From the NCBI RefSeq assembly GCF_023715685.1, contig NZ_JAMBOQ010000003.1, forward strand, positions 434,001 through 498,000: 64,000 nt of DNA, written 5' to 3'. This document shows, in pieces, positions 25,212-33,490 of the stretch; the stretch's first letter is position 1, and every line of letters starts with the position of its first letter. The notes beneath the pieces were generated by a model. The model had not been told where the DNA came from. It did no database searches and saw only the letters and a program-made list of their open reading frames with translations. Source of the DNA: Priestia aryabhattai. GTDB taxonomy: Bacteria > Bacillota > Bacilli > Bacillales > Bacillaceae_H. The translations under genes were made by a program, and so were the position numbers.

Positions 25212-25910
25212 TTAAAAGTATTCTTTTTGCAAGACGTCTAAATTTGTTTTCGTGATTAAAGCTGTTTTTTCTGTACGTTGAAACATCACTGAGTATGAGT
25301 GTTTGGTATACAGCGAGAAATTTTGAATATAGGAAATGTTGATAATAAAAGCTCGATGAGACCTTAGAAAATGACTGGCTGTTAATTCTTTTTCGATTTC
25401 GTTTAACGATTGATAGGTACTAAACTCTCCATTTGTCGTTATGATTGTGGTAGAGCGACCCGTTCGTTCTGCAAATATAATATCTTGTTTGTTCAGCACT
25501 TGCATTTCGGTTTTTTGTTTTAAAATAAGCTTATTGCTTGTTTCTTTTGATTGTTTTTTTGGATGGAAACGCTGAACGCCTTTTAACAGACGCTCTTTAG
25601 AATAAGGCTTCATAATGTAGTCCAAAACGTTGAGCTCAAATGCATGAACGGCAAAGCCGCTGTGCCCAGTTACAAAGATGACTTGAATATCAAGTGCGTA
25701 AGTATTGATGAAGTCTGCAAGCTCGTAACCTGATAGCTTTGGCATTTCAATATCTGTGATTAATAAATCAATTTCATTTTTTTTAATTTCGTTATATGCT
25801 TCCTCCGCACTGCTAGTTGCAAAAAGTATGTCTATATAGTCTTCTTTTTCTAAAGAAAGCCTCAATTTCTCTAAATCATATGAATGATCGTCCACTAATC
25901 CTACCTTCAT
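25212..25910 (-). CDS. natR: LytTR response regulator NatR
   Basis: 232 residues. The receiver domain has VDDHS acidic pocket, phospho-acceptor Asp in LLITDIEMPKL and Lys in DYIMKPYSKERL. The LytTR DNA-binding domain occupies about 130-232 (RSHRAFIININSYIQNF-like block). First gene of the natR-natK pair and divergent from natAB, which it should activate. Confidence 0.85.
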   Translation of the reverse strand: MKVGLVDDHSYDLEKLRLSLEKEDYIDILFATSSAEEAYNEIKKNEIDLLITDIEMPKLSGYELADFINTYALDIQVIFVTGHSGFAVHAFELNVLDYIMKPYSKERLLKGVQRFHPKKQSKETSNKLILKQKTEMQVLNKQDIIFAERTGRSTTIITTNGEFSTYQSLNEIEKELTASHFLRSHRAFIINISYIQNFSLYTKHSYSVMFQRTEKTALITKTNLDVLQKEYF

Positions 25911-26011
25911 AATTAAAAAAACCTCTTTGTTTCATTCTATTGGATATTCTCACACTATTTTACCATGATTTACAAGATAGAAAGGACGTTTCGCGACATA
26001 AAAAACCCTCT

Positions 26012-26040
26012 TTATGACAAGATGGAAGATGCTGTATAGA
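26012..26040 (+). promoter_or_regulatory. Candidate natAB promoter
   Basis: TTATGA, 17 bases, TATAGA, ending 46 bases before natA. Two ACAAGAT copies (25972 and 26017) share a following GAA and are 45 bases apart. The second overlaps the -35 and could be NatR sites. Confidence 0.5.
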
Positions 26041-26086
26041 AAATAAGCTAAGATATAGTCAGTCACATCAAAAAGGGAGAGCGGAT

Positions 26087-26824
26087 ATGATTGAAATCAA
26101 AGGTGTTACTAAATACTTTAAAGAGAAAAAGCAAACAATTGCAGCTATTCAAGATGTTAATGTAACCATCGCACAAGGAGAAATTGTAGGGCTTTTAGGT
26201 GAAAACGGAGCGGGGAAAACAACACTTTTACGCATGCTGTCGACTGTGCTTGAACCATCGGAAGGAGATATGTTCATTAATGGAATTAACATTCATAAAC
26301 AGTCCGATAAAATAAAACAAAGAATCGGCGTGCTTTTTGGCGGTGAAACAGGTTTATATGATCGTTTGACTGCCCGTGAAAACTTAGCTTATTTTGCAAA
26401 GTTTTATGGAATGAGCAAACATGAAACAAAGATAAGAATTGAGGAACTGGCTAAACGCTTTGGAATGAAAGCCTATTTGGATCGCCGCGTAGGAGGCTTT
26501 TCAAAAGGAATGCGTCAAAAAGTAGCCATTGCACGCACCATTCTCCATAACCCGGACGTTATCCTATTTGATGAGCCGACTACAGGATTAGATATTACAT
26601 CGGCAAACATGTTTCGCGAGCTTATTAAAAGTCTGCAAAGAGAAGGAAAAACGATTATTTTTTCCAGTCACATTATGGAAGAAGTAGAGATGCTGTGTCA
26701 GTCTATCATCATGATTCATAAAGGAAAAATGATTTATCAAGGAACAAATGAACAGCTGTATAAAGAAGAGGAAAGCACAGATTTAAACTACATCTTTATG
26801 TCGCGTATCGTGAGAGGGGCTTAA
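26087..26824 (+). CDS. natA: ABC sodium-efflux ATPase NatA
   Basis: 245 residues: Walker A GENGAGKTT, signature GGFSKGMRQKV, Walker B ILFDEPTTGLD, switch His in SSHIMEE. NatA-type ATPases energise sodium extrusion with NatB. The ATG follows GGGAGAG. natB begins one base after the natA stop, so they are coupled. Confidence 0.9.
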   Translation: MIEIKGVTKYFKEKKQTIAAIQDVNVTIAQGEIVGLLGENGAGKTTLLRMLSTVLEPSEGDMFINGINIHKQSDKIKQRIGVLFGGETGLYDRLTARENLAYFAKFYGMSKHETKIRIEELAKRFGMKAYLDRRVGGFSKGMRQKVAIARTILHNPDVILFDEPTTGLDITSANMFRELIKSLQREGKTIIFSSHIMEEVEMLCQSIIMIHKGKMIYQGTNEQLYKEEESTDLNYIFMSRIVRGA

Positions 26825-26825
26825 T

Positions 26826-27992
26826 ATGATTTGGCATATTTATAAAAAAGAGTTAATTGATTGTTTGCGAGATCGCAAAACGATTATCTTTAGCGTGTTG
26901 ATTCCGATTCTGTTAAATGTAGGGAGTATCTTTTTTGTCGACAAAATGATGGCTAGTGATCAATCTGGTTCCATGTCCGTAGCTGTTAAAAAAGGTTCTG
27001 ATACTAGTGTTATCGACTGGCTAAAAAATGATGACAATATCAAAGTAGTCGAAAGTGAAAATCCACTCAACACTGTAGAGGAAGGAAAAGCATTAGCGGC
27101 GTTAAAGGTGCCAGACAATTTTTCTTCAGCAGTGCTTAATATGAAATCGCCAGAAGTTACTGTTTATACTGATTCTGGGAGTATGAACTCAGGTACTACG
27201 GCGGAGTATATACAAAATATACTGAATAAACATCGAGAAGCTATAGTCAACGAACGTTTAGGTCAATTAAATATTAATAGTCAAACGATTGCCCCGTTTA
27301 ATGTGATTGAAAAAGGAGTGTCTAAGGAAGATGACGGCTCTTTAACTATGATTGCTATGTTCGCGCCAATGATTATCATTATGGGCGTTTTAGGTGGTAT
27401 TCTTCCTTCCGCAAATGATATCTTTGCAGGTGAAAAAGAACGAAAGACGATGGAAGCTTTATTGATGTCTCCTGTCAAAAGAACTCAATTATTGGTTGGG
27501 AAATGGCTGACTATCTCTACATTTGGTATAGTAAGCGGTCTTTTGTCCACGTTTGCATTTGTTCTGTCTGTACGTTATTTAACAACCTCATTAAATGATG
27601 CACTGCAACTCAACGGTCATTTTACAACATTTATTTTCTCATTTTTAGTCAGCCTTACCCTATTAGCACTTCTAGGAGCTATGGTATTATGCATCCTTAG
27701 CCTTTTAGCAAGTTCTGTTAAAGAAGCACAAAGCTATACATCACAAATAGTGATGGTAGCGATGCTTCCATACCTTTTAATGATGGGGAAATCCGTACAC
27801 GAGCTGCAGTCAAGCGTCTTTCTAATTCCTATTTATAACGTATTTGCACTTATGAAACAGCTTCTCTATGGTGTCTATGACATGCAGAGTCTTACATATA
27901 CAATAGGAAGCTTGTCGGTTTGTACGGTTGTTCTTTTTGCGATTGGTTATACGATGTTTACCAAAAGCCGCTGGGTGCTTGGTAAAGGGTAA
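26826..27992 (+). CDS. natB: ABC sodium-efflux permease NatB
   Basis: 388 residues in ABC-2 exporter layout: N-terminal helix (about 20-40), outer domain of about 130 residues, then six helices in the second half with GILPSANDIFAGEKERKTMEALLMSPVKRTQLL before the first of them. This intracellular coupling text is typical of NatB. Second gene of the natAB operon, terminated at 28033. Confidence 0.9.
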   Translation: MIWHIYKKELIDCLRDRKTIIFSVLIPILLNVGSIFFVDKMMASDQSGSMSVAVKKGSDTSVIDWLKNDDNIKVVESENPLNTVEEGKALAALKVPDNFSSAVLNMKSPEVTVYTDSGSMNSGTTAEYIQNILNKHREAIVNERLGQLNINSQTIAPFNVIEKGVSKEDDGSLTMIAMFAPMIIIMGVLGGILPSANDIFAGEKERKTMEALLMSPVKRTQLLVGKWLTISTFGIVSGLLSTFAFVLSVRYLTTSLNDALQLNGHFTTFIFSFLVSLTLLALLGAMVLCILSLLASSVKEAQSYTSQIVMVAMLPYLLMMGKSVHELQSSVFLIPIYNVFALMKQLLYGVYDMQSLTYTIGSLSVCTVVLFAIGYTMFTKSRWVLGKG

Positions 27993-28032
27993 AAGTAAGA
28001 AGCTGGGACAAAAGTATTTTAGTTGAAGGAAG

Positions 28033-28062
28033 ATCCGAACGATGAATCGTTCGGATTTTTTC
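28033..28062 (+). terminator. Terminator of natAB
   Basis: ATCCGAACGAT / ATCGTTCGGAT with loop GA, followed by six T. Confidence 0.85.
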
Positions 28063-28106
28063 ATTGTGATGGTGAGCGTAGGTTTCATGTATGTAGTTGC
28101 TTCTAA

Positions 28107-28236
28107 CTGTTGATTGGAGGGCAAGGCGAAGACTCCTGCGGGAAAAGCGGGATAGATGAGACCCCGCAGGAGCGTAAGCCACGAGGAGGCTCATCGGCCG
28201 CCCGCGGAAAGCGAAGTCTTGCACGGAAATCAACAG
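28107..28236. repeat. MITE-like palindromic dispersed repeat (130 bp)
   Basis: It begins CTGTTGATT and ends AATCAACAG (perfect 9-base terminal inverted repeats). Inside are further complementary blocks: AGGGCAAG with CTTGC, GAAGACT with AGTCT, and CTCCTGCGGG with CCCGCAGGAG. It has higher GC than its surroundings and no frame. I recall near-identical extragenic elements in many Bacillaceae genomes. No transposase is present. Confidence 0.75.
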
Positions 28237-28373
28237 CGGTGTAGGTGTAATAAGTGATCCATACTAGATCATTTATCCAATTTGTTCGTCTTTAGATTGG
28301 AGTGATTTATTTATGTCTCAATCTCTTTTTGTAGGAAAATAGAATGTAAAAGAGAATGTAGAAAGAAAGGAGA

Positions 28374-28839
28374 GTGAGACAGCTGCAGCCTATTATAGTA
28401 GAAGAAATTCCTCATTCTATAAAAAAATATGTGAAGAAAATCGAAAAAGTCACGTTTCCAAAGCAGGGATGTACGGCGGATGTTGGTATCCTTCATACCT
28501 CTAAAGGGAGATATGTTTTAAAGCGAGCAAAAGGGGAAAAGTACAAAAAATGGTTATATAAGTAATATTATGTATTGAAAAATATACAAGCAAGAGGTGC
28601 TTATTCACGGAGACTACACGATTGATAATGTACTTGTACACGACGGTCAAATAACAGCTGCTATTGACTGGAGCGGAGGAACTTGCGGAGACGCTCATTA
28701 TGATATGCCGCTTGCTGTTCGCTTTGAAGACGGAACCTTTACAGGTAAAGAGCGCGCGGCTTTTTTTAAAGGATATGACAAGCAGATTTCACAGGGCGAA
28801 TTTTGTTATTTTGCAGAAGGTTTGTACGAGTTTTTTTAA
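28374..28839 (+). pseudogene. Aminoglycoside phosphotransferase-family remnant
   Basis: The first fragment (GTG 28374 behind AAAGGAGA) encodes the N-lobe (GCTADVGILHTSKGRYVLKRAKG) and stops at TAA 28563. Reading through this stop gives YYVLKNI, so it looks like a nonsense change. The second fragment, from about 28600, encodes the catalytic half (LIHGDYTIDNVLV with the HGD motif, AAIDWSGG for the metal site) in another frame and runs to a natural-looking end at 28839. Roughly 100 central residues are absent. The gene cannot make an intact kinase. Confidence 0.8.
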
Positions 28840-28976
28840 GGAATAATGACATCATTTTCTTCATTTGTTGAACGTCCACTTTCTTTGACGAATTCATACT
28901 AGTTTTGTCACGTATGAAGGGATTTAAAGATTTCTCTCGAAATGGCTAGTAAATGAAAAAAATGGAGGGATGGAAC

Positions 28977-29477
28977 ATGACGATGAAAACGGTAGATGTG
29001 GCAAAGTCGCTGGGAATACATCCAAGTACGGTATTAAAATGGGTTAAAATGGCGGATATCGAGCTAGAGAGAAATGAATCGGGACACTGTGAGTTTACAG
29101 AAGAAAATGTTGAGGCACTTAAGAACTTTCAACAAAACCGCAATCGTCAAGCCATCGTCAAAGTGGTAGAAAAGGTAGTAGAAAAAGAAGAAGTTATCTT
29201 ATCTGATGAACGCGCGCAAGACATGCAAAAGCAGCTTGATCAGCTTTTTTTGAGACTTATTGAAAATGAAAAGCGTACAGAAGAAAAAGCGGGAGAAGTA
29301 GTGACGTTTCAAATTTTAGAGCATCGTTCAGAAATTGATAGATTAAATAAGGTTATTACGAAATTAGAAAATCGAGTAGTTGAAATTGAAAGTCAGTTAA
29401 AAAGTGAAGATAGCTTAAAAGCCAAAAAGCCTGTTCCAAGATGGAGAAGCTTTTTAACCGGTATTTTTAGCTACTAG
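28977..29477 (+). CDS. racA: Chromosome-anchoring protein RacA
   Basis: 166 residues: N-terminal MerR-like helix-turn-helix (TVDVAKSLGIHPSTVLKWVKM, then ERNESGHCEFTEENVEALK), a central coiled coil (about 65-145, including VVTFQILEHRSEIDRLNKVI), and a basic, aromatic C terminus (PRWRSFLTGIFSY). Order, length and text resemble B. subtilis RacA, which binds origin-proximal DNA and links it to DivIVA at the cell poles in sporulation. ATG 28977 follows GGAGGG. Confidence 0.82.
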   Translation: MTMKTVDVAKSLGIHPSTVLKWVKMADIELERNESGHCEFTEENVEALKNFQQNRNRQAIVKVVEKVVEKEEVILSDERAQDMQKQLDQLFLRLIENEKRTEEKAGEVVTFQILEHRSEIDRLNKVITKLENRVVEIESQLKSEDSLKAKKPVPRWRSFLTGIFSY

Positions 29478-29478
29478 C

Positions 29479-29511
29479 AGCGATTTACCATAATGGTAAA
29501 TCGCTTTTTTT
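29479..29511 (+). terminator. Terminator of racA
   Basis: AGCGATTTACCA / TGGTAAATCGCT with loop TAA, then a T-run. Confidence 0.9.
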
Positions 29512-29679
29512 ATGGAATTTTATGAAAAATACATCAATTTGTACAGATTTGTGGAAAAAAATCTCAATAATAGTTGACGAAACGCTTAGTAATTTGATAA
29601 AACTAATTAAGTTAAGAAAGTGAAATACTTTCGTAAATACATATTCGTTATCATGTGATAGCGTTAAGGAGAGTGACAA

Positions 29680-30108
29680 GTGAAAAAAAGAGAAGAGCTC
29701 GTTCAAGAAATGGAAACGCTGTTTCGCTTTGTGTTCAGACAGCTTCGCCAAGAAATTAATGAAGTATACAATTCAGAGCTATCAACAAATGAATTTATGG
29801 TGCTTCGTATGCTGGTTGATTCCGGCAGGCAGCGATCAACTGATTTATCAAAGTATCTTCAAGTGTCAGCAAGCCACATTACGGCAGTAACCGACTTGCT
29901 GTTGTCAAAAGGCTACATTGCACGGAAACGGTCTGAAAACGATCGGCGTATTATTGATATTGAACTGACAAAGGAAGGACAAGATATTTTTAATACAATT
30001 CAAGAAAAAAAACGAGCGTATTTTCTTGAGCGTTTTGAGCACTTTACAGATAAAGAAATTGAAACGGTGAATAAACTTTTCCACAAAATTAAAGGTGATC
30101 AAAAATAA
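29680..30108 (+). CDS. MarR family transcriptional regulator
   Basis: 142 residues. The winged helix reads LRMLVDSGRQRSTDLSKYLQVSASHITAVTDLLLSKGYIARKRSENDRRIIDIELT, the standard MarR core. It starts at GTG behind AAGGAG. A possible promoter TTGACG-N16-GATAAA lies about 100 bases upstream. It is followed by its own terminator and then msrAB, but whether it controls msrAB is unknown. No cysteine is present, so it is not an OhrR-type thiol sensor. Confidence 0.87.
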   Translation: MKKREELVQEMETLFRFVFRQLRQEINEVYNSELSTNEFMVLRMLVDSGRQRSTDLSKYLQVSASHITAVTDLLLSKGYIARKRSENDRRIIDIELTKEGQDIFNTIQEKKRAYFLERFEHFTDKEIETVNKLFHKIKGDQK

Positions 30109-30126
30109 AGCGCTTTAAATGCGGAC

Positions 30127-30167
30127 AAATAATCAGTGAACACGGGCTTTCACTGATTATTTTTTTG
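30127..30167 (+). terminator. Terminator of marR-type gene
   Basis: AAATAATCAGTGA / TCACTGATTATTT followed by T-run. Confidence 0.85.
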
Positions 30168-30201
30168 TCTTAAAACGCAAAGAGTATAAAAGGCAAGTTA
30201 G

Positions 30202-30230
30202 TTGGTGAGAACATAAAATCAGCGTATAAT
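30202..30230 (+). promoter_or_regulatory. SigA promoter of msrAB
   Basis: TTGGTG, 17 bases, TATAAT, 32 bases before the TTG start of msrAB. Confidence 0.65.
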
Positions 30231-30262
30231 AATAGAAAGAACACATGAAGGAGGTCATCTTT

Positions 30263-31225
30263 TTGACAGAACAATATGAAGTAGCAACTTTTGCCGGCGG
30301 CTGTTTTTGGTGTATGGTGAAGCCATTTGATGAACAGCCAGGCATTATAAAAGTTGTATCTGGCTATACAGGCGGTCACAAAGAGAACCCGACGTATAAA
30401 GAAGTATGCTCAGAAACAACGGGCCACTATGAATCGGTCCAAATTACATTTGATCCAGAAGTTTTTCCATATGAAAAGCTTTTAGAACTATACTGGCCTC
30501 AAATTGATCCAACGGATGCAGGTGGACAATTTGCCGATCGAGGCGATTCATATCGAACCGCTATCTTTTATCACAATGAACATCAAAAGAAACTAGCTGA
30601 AGAATCCAAACAACAATTAGAAGCAAGCGGTCGTTTTTCTGAGCCAATTGCTACACAAATTCTACCGGCAAAACCGTTTTATGAAGCGGAAGAATACCAT
30701 CAAGGTTACTATAAGAAAAATAAATTCCGCTATGCCATGTATCGACGCGGGTCTGGACGTGATCGTTTTATTAAAGAAAACTGGAAAGACTTTGGACGCG
30801 ACGAACAGCTGAAAACGACATTGACGCCTATTCAATATGAAGTCACTCAAAATGACGCAACGGAACCTCCGTTTCGTAATGAATTTTGGGATCATACAGA
30901 AGATGGGATTTATGTAGATATTGTATCAGGAGAGCCATTGTTTAGTTCAACTGATAAATATGATGCCGGATGCGGATGGCCATCTTTCACAAAAGCGATT
31001 AATAAAGATGAAGTAAAAGAAAATATGGACGTTAGTCATAATATGGTTCGTACAGAAGTACGAAGCAAAACGGCTAACTCTCATTTAGGTCATTTATTTG
31101 ATGATGGTCCGCAAGATGCAGGTGGCTTGCGTTACTGTATCAACTCAGCAGCTCTTCGCTTTGTTCCGAAGGAAGATTTAGAAAAAGAAGGATACGGGGA
31201 ATACGCTGTTTTATTTAATAAATAA
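30263..31225 (+). CDS. msrAB: Fused peptide methionine sulfoxide reductase MsrA-MsrB
   Basis: 320 residues. The MsrA domain (1-155) has catalytic [18 protein letters not shown] and [11 protein letters not shown]. The MsrB domain (about 175-315) has [29 protein letters not shown] and catalytic [11 protein letters not shown]. The two domains reduce the S and R sulfoxides of methionine with thioredoxin. No CxxC zinc pairs are visible in MsrB. TTG 30263 stands ten bases behind AAGGAGGT. The ATG at 30245 is before that site and unlikely. Confidence 0.93.
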   Translation: MTEQYEVATFAGGCFWCMVKPFDEQPGIIKVVSGYTGGHKENPTYKEVCSETTGHYESVQITFDPEVFPYEKLLELYWPQIDPTDAGGQFADRGDSYRTAIFYHNEHQKKLAEESKQQLEASGRFSEPIATQILPAKPFYEAEEYHQGYYKKNKFRYAMYRRGSGRDRFIKENWKDFGRDEQLKTTLTPIQYEVTQNDATEPPFRNEFWDHTEDGIYVDIVSGEPLFSSTDKYDAGCGWPSFTKAINKDEVKENMDVSHNMVRTEVRSKTANSHLGHLFDDGPQDAGGLRYCINSAALRFVPKEDLEKEGYGEYAVLFNK

Positions 31226-31235
31226 GATAGTATGA

Positions 31236-31288
31236 AAAAAAGAAGAGCGTGATTCAACTTAAAGTTGGCTCACGCTCTTCTTTTTGTG
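31236..31288. terminator. Bidirectional terminator
   Basis: A long stem AAAAGAAGAGCGTGA / TCACGCTCTTCTTTT with an inner AACTT/AAGTT stem lies between the convergent msrAB and gerAB-type genes. Confidence 0.85.
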
Positions 31289-32378
31289 TTTTCTTTTTTT
31301 TTATTTTTGATCGAATTAGACTATAGAGAAAAAGGAAAGGAATGTAGCCATAAATAAAGTAAAAGCCGGTCATGGATAAACGTGTATTAAGCTGATCGAT
31401 GGTTTCTCTATCATCAAAGAAAATAGAAAAACCAAGAAGGGCAATAAGAACTAATATGAGAAAAATCGTAGGTGGCTTATTAAATGTTTTACTAAATCCA
31501 CGAATTGTACACCATACGCTGACAGCAATAGTAGGAAGAACAACTAAAAGCCACAGAGCAATTAAAATATATTCAAAACGCTGTAAAAATGGAATTTCAA
31601 TAATTTTGGCCATTGTTAAAGTTGGCCATATGGTATGAGCTAACTGTCCTTGACTAAAGTAAGCAAATGACACTAATGCTGTGCACAAATATAAAAAAGT
31701 GCTGAACAAAACGCCAAGTTGCCCCCACTTCTGACTAGTAGCGCCATTTTTTATAAAAGGATAGAAAAAAAGCACGGATTCAAATCCTAAATTATCAAAG
31801 GTCATCATCTTAGTTGAAATTAAAAATTCCCATATTGTGTGATCAAACAAAGGAAATAAATTATTAATGTGTCCATATTTTAATGGATAAATCAATGCAA
31901 ATACGAGAGGTAAGGGAAGCATAACCCCAAAAAAAGCAATTCCAGTGATCACACGAAACCCACCAGAAACTGTATAGTAAATAATGGGCAAGTAAACAAG
32001 TGATACAATCCATGTTTCCAGCTGTGGAAACATCCAGATTTGTAAAATCTCTACGTACGTTCGGTAAATTGTTAAGGCAAAGATAAAATAATAAGCCGAT
32101 GCCGCAAGAGTTAAAGTTCCTCCAAGGTATTTCCCGAAATATAACCGGTGAATATCAATAATATCGCTGTTTTCGCGGGTTAAGATATTAAAAATCATCG
32201 CTAATAAAACACAGACGCTGATCGCAGCAAGGATGATAGATATCCACGCTTCATATCCGGCACCTTTAATAACATAACGTTGAAATCCTAGTATTCCAAC
32301 GCCAATCTGAGTAGAGTGAACTAAGAAAAAAAGAAAAGAAGGGGAAACTTGATTTTCTTCTTTAATTGTATTGTGCAT
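31254..32378 (-). CDS. gerKB: GerAB-type spore germination permease
   Basis: 374 residues, ten predicted helices, opening PSFLFFLVHSTQIGVGILGFQRYVI, the GerAB/APC-superfamily start. It is the membrane germinant-binding subunit of a GerA-type receptor in the spore inner membrane. The operon order is A-C-B, as in B. subtilis gerK, hence the tentative symbol. ATG 32378 follows AGGAGGAAG. Confidence 0.87.
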   Translation of the reverse strand: MHNTIKEENQVSPSFLFFLVHSTQIGVGILGFQRYVIKGAGYEAWISIILAAISVCVLLAMIFNILTRENSDIIDIHRLYFGKYLGGTLTLAASAYYFIFALTIYRTYVEILQIWMFPQLETWIVSLVYLPIIYYTVSGGFRVITGIAFFGVMLPLPLVFALIYPLKYGHINNLFPLFDHTIWEFLISTKMMTFDNLGFESVLFFYPFIKNGATSQKWGQLGVLFSTFLYLCTALVSFAYFSQGQLAHTIWPTLTMAKIIEIPFLQRFEYILIALWLLVVLPTIAVSVWCTIRGFSKTFNKPPTIFLILVLIALLGFSIFFDDRETIDQLNTRLSMTGFYFIYGYIPFLFLYSLIRSKIKKKKTQKEEREPTLS

Positions 32379-32390
32379 CTTTTCTTCCTC

Positions 32391-33476
32391 CTAGTTGCTA
32401 ATCCCGGTTTGAATAAGATGAACGCGAGCTTTTACCTCAATATTCAAATCCGGATATTGCGCTTTGAATTTTTCACTGTTAAACCCACGTGTTTTACTTC
32501 GAACATAATCTGTAAAACAAATGGGGTCGATTTTATGCTGCTGAAGTTTCTTAATAAATGCATCCCCATCTTTTTCAAGGTCTTTTTGAAGCTTTTTTTC
32601 AACCATTTTAATACGAGCCGGGTCTGTTAAGTCCACCCATCCAGGAAACTCTTTTACAAGGCCATCGATAGTTAAGTGTGCAATAATACTTGGATGTTGA
32701 TGATTTCCTTTAATTTCATACTTTGTTTTGGTGCGCAAGTTTTGCAGCACGATTTCGCCTTCACGGTCACTCTCTTTAATTTTTACCGAGTAGCGGCCGT
32801 GCTTTGTTCCGCTTGTTAGCAGCTTAAATAAAAATGTTTCTTTCATTCCGACGGTTGTAACGACTTTTTGTTCTTTAAACAGTGCCAGGCCCTTTAATTT
32901 AATGGCATCTTTTTCTTGCGTTAAAACAGGAAGATACGGGTCGCGGTCGTCACTAAAAAAACTGAATAAAAAAATTTGTAAATTGGTGTTAGGCAAATTT
33001 TCTGTTCGGATATTTTGTTCAATCAAATTAGAAATAAACTGATAGTCTTTAATTTTCTTTTTTGTAACAGAGCTCAATAATTCATGTGCGTTGCCATCTA
33101 CAATGCTTAATTTAATATTACGTCCAAGATCTGGATTTCTAGCAATTGTATTTACTAATTCATCCACTCCATGTGTTGCAAATTCTTTTCCCATGACGAT
33201 GCTCCTTAGCTGCCCAAAAGCGACTGGAAGAGATGATTTATTGTTTAAACGAAGTGGAATATCAAATGATGAATTAGCAGTAGCCGCAATAATACTTGGT
33301 TCTTCCGTTGGTCCGTATTTATAGATAGGGTATAAAATGGTTCCTCTGACTTTATTGCTTTGAGGAATATAATCATATCCTATGGAGTTGACTACTTGAA
33401 TTTCGTCAATTGTTTCACGATCTGCACAGCTCGTTAAGAAAGTAAGGCAAGTGCATAAAATAAGTATTCTCTTCAT
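32391..33476 (-). CDS. gerKC: GerAC-type spore germination lipoprotein
   Basis: 361 residues. A lipoprotein signal peptide with lipobox LTSC (Cys 17) is followed by DRETIDEIQVVNSIGYDY, the conserved GerAC start, and a C-terminal GerAC domain (KMVEKKLQKDLEKDGDAF, FNSEKFKAQYPDLNIEVKARVHL). It is the outer-face subunit of the germinant receptor. It sits 14 bases after the A-subunit gene. Confidence 0.9.
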   Translation of the reverse strand: MKRILILCTCLTFLTSCADRETIDEIQVVNSIGYDYIPQSNKVRGTILYPIYKYGPTEEPSIIAATANSSFDIPLRLNNKSSLPVAFGQLRSIVMGKEFATHGVDELVNTIARNPDLGRNIKLSIVDGNAHELLSSVTKKKIKDYQFISNLIEQNIRTENLPNTNLQIFLFSFFSDDRDPYLPVLTQEKDAIKLKGLALFKEQKVVTTVGMKETFLFKLLTSGTKHGRYSVKIKESDREGEIVLQNLRTKTKYEIKGNHQHPSIIAHLTIDGLVKEFPGWVDLTDPARIKMVEKKLQKDLEKDGDAFIKKLQQHKIDPICFTDYVRSKTRGFNSEKFKAQYPDLNIEVKARVHLIQTGISN

Positions 33477-33490
33477 GACGTTTCCCCGCT

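Noticed and set aside
28107..28236. Insertion sequence or structural RNA gene
   Set aside because: No transposase and no recognised RNA family. The terminal repeats and internal symmetry fit a non-autonomous dispersed repeat.
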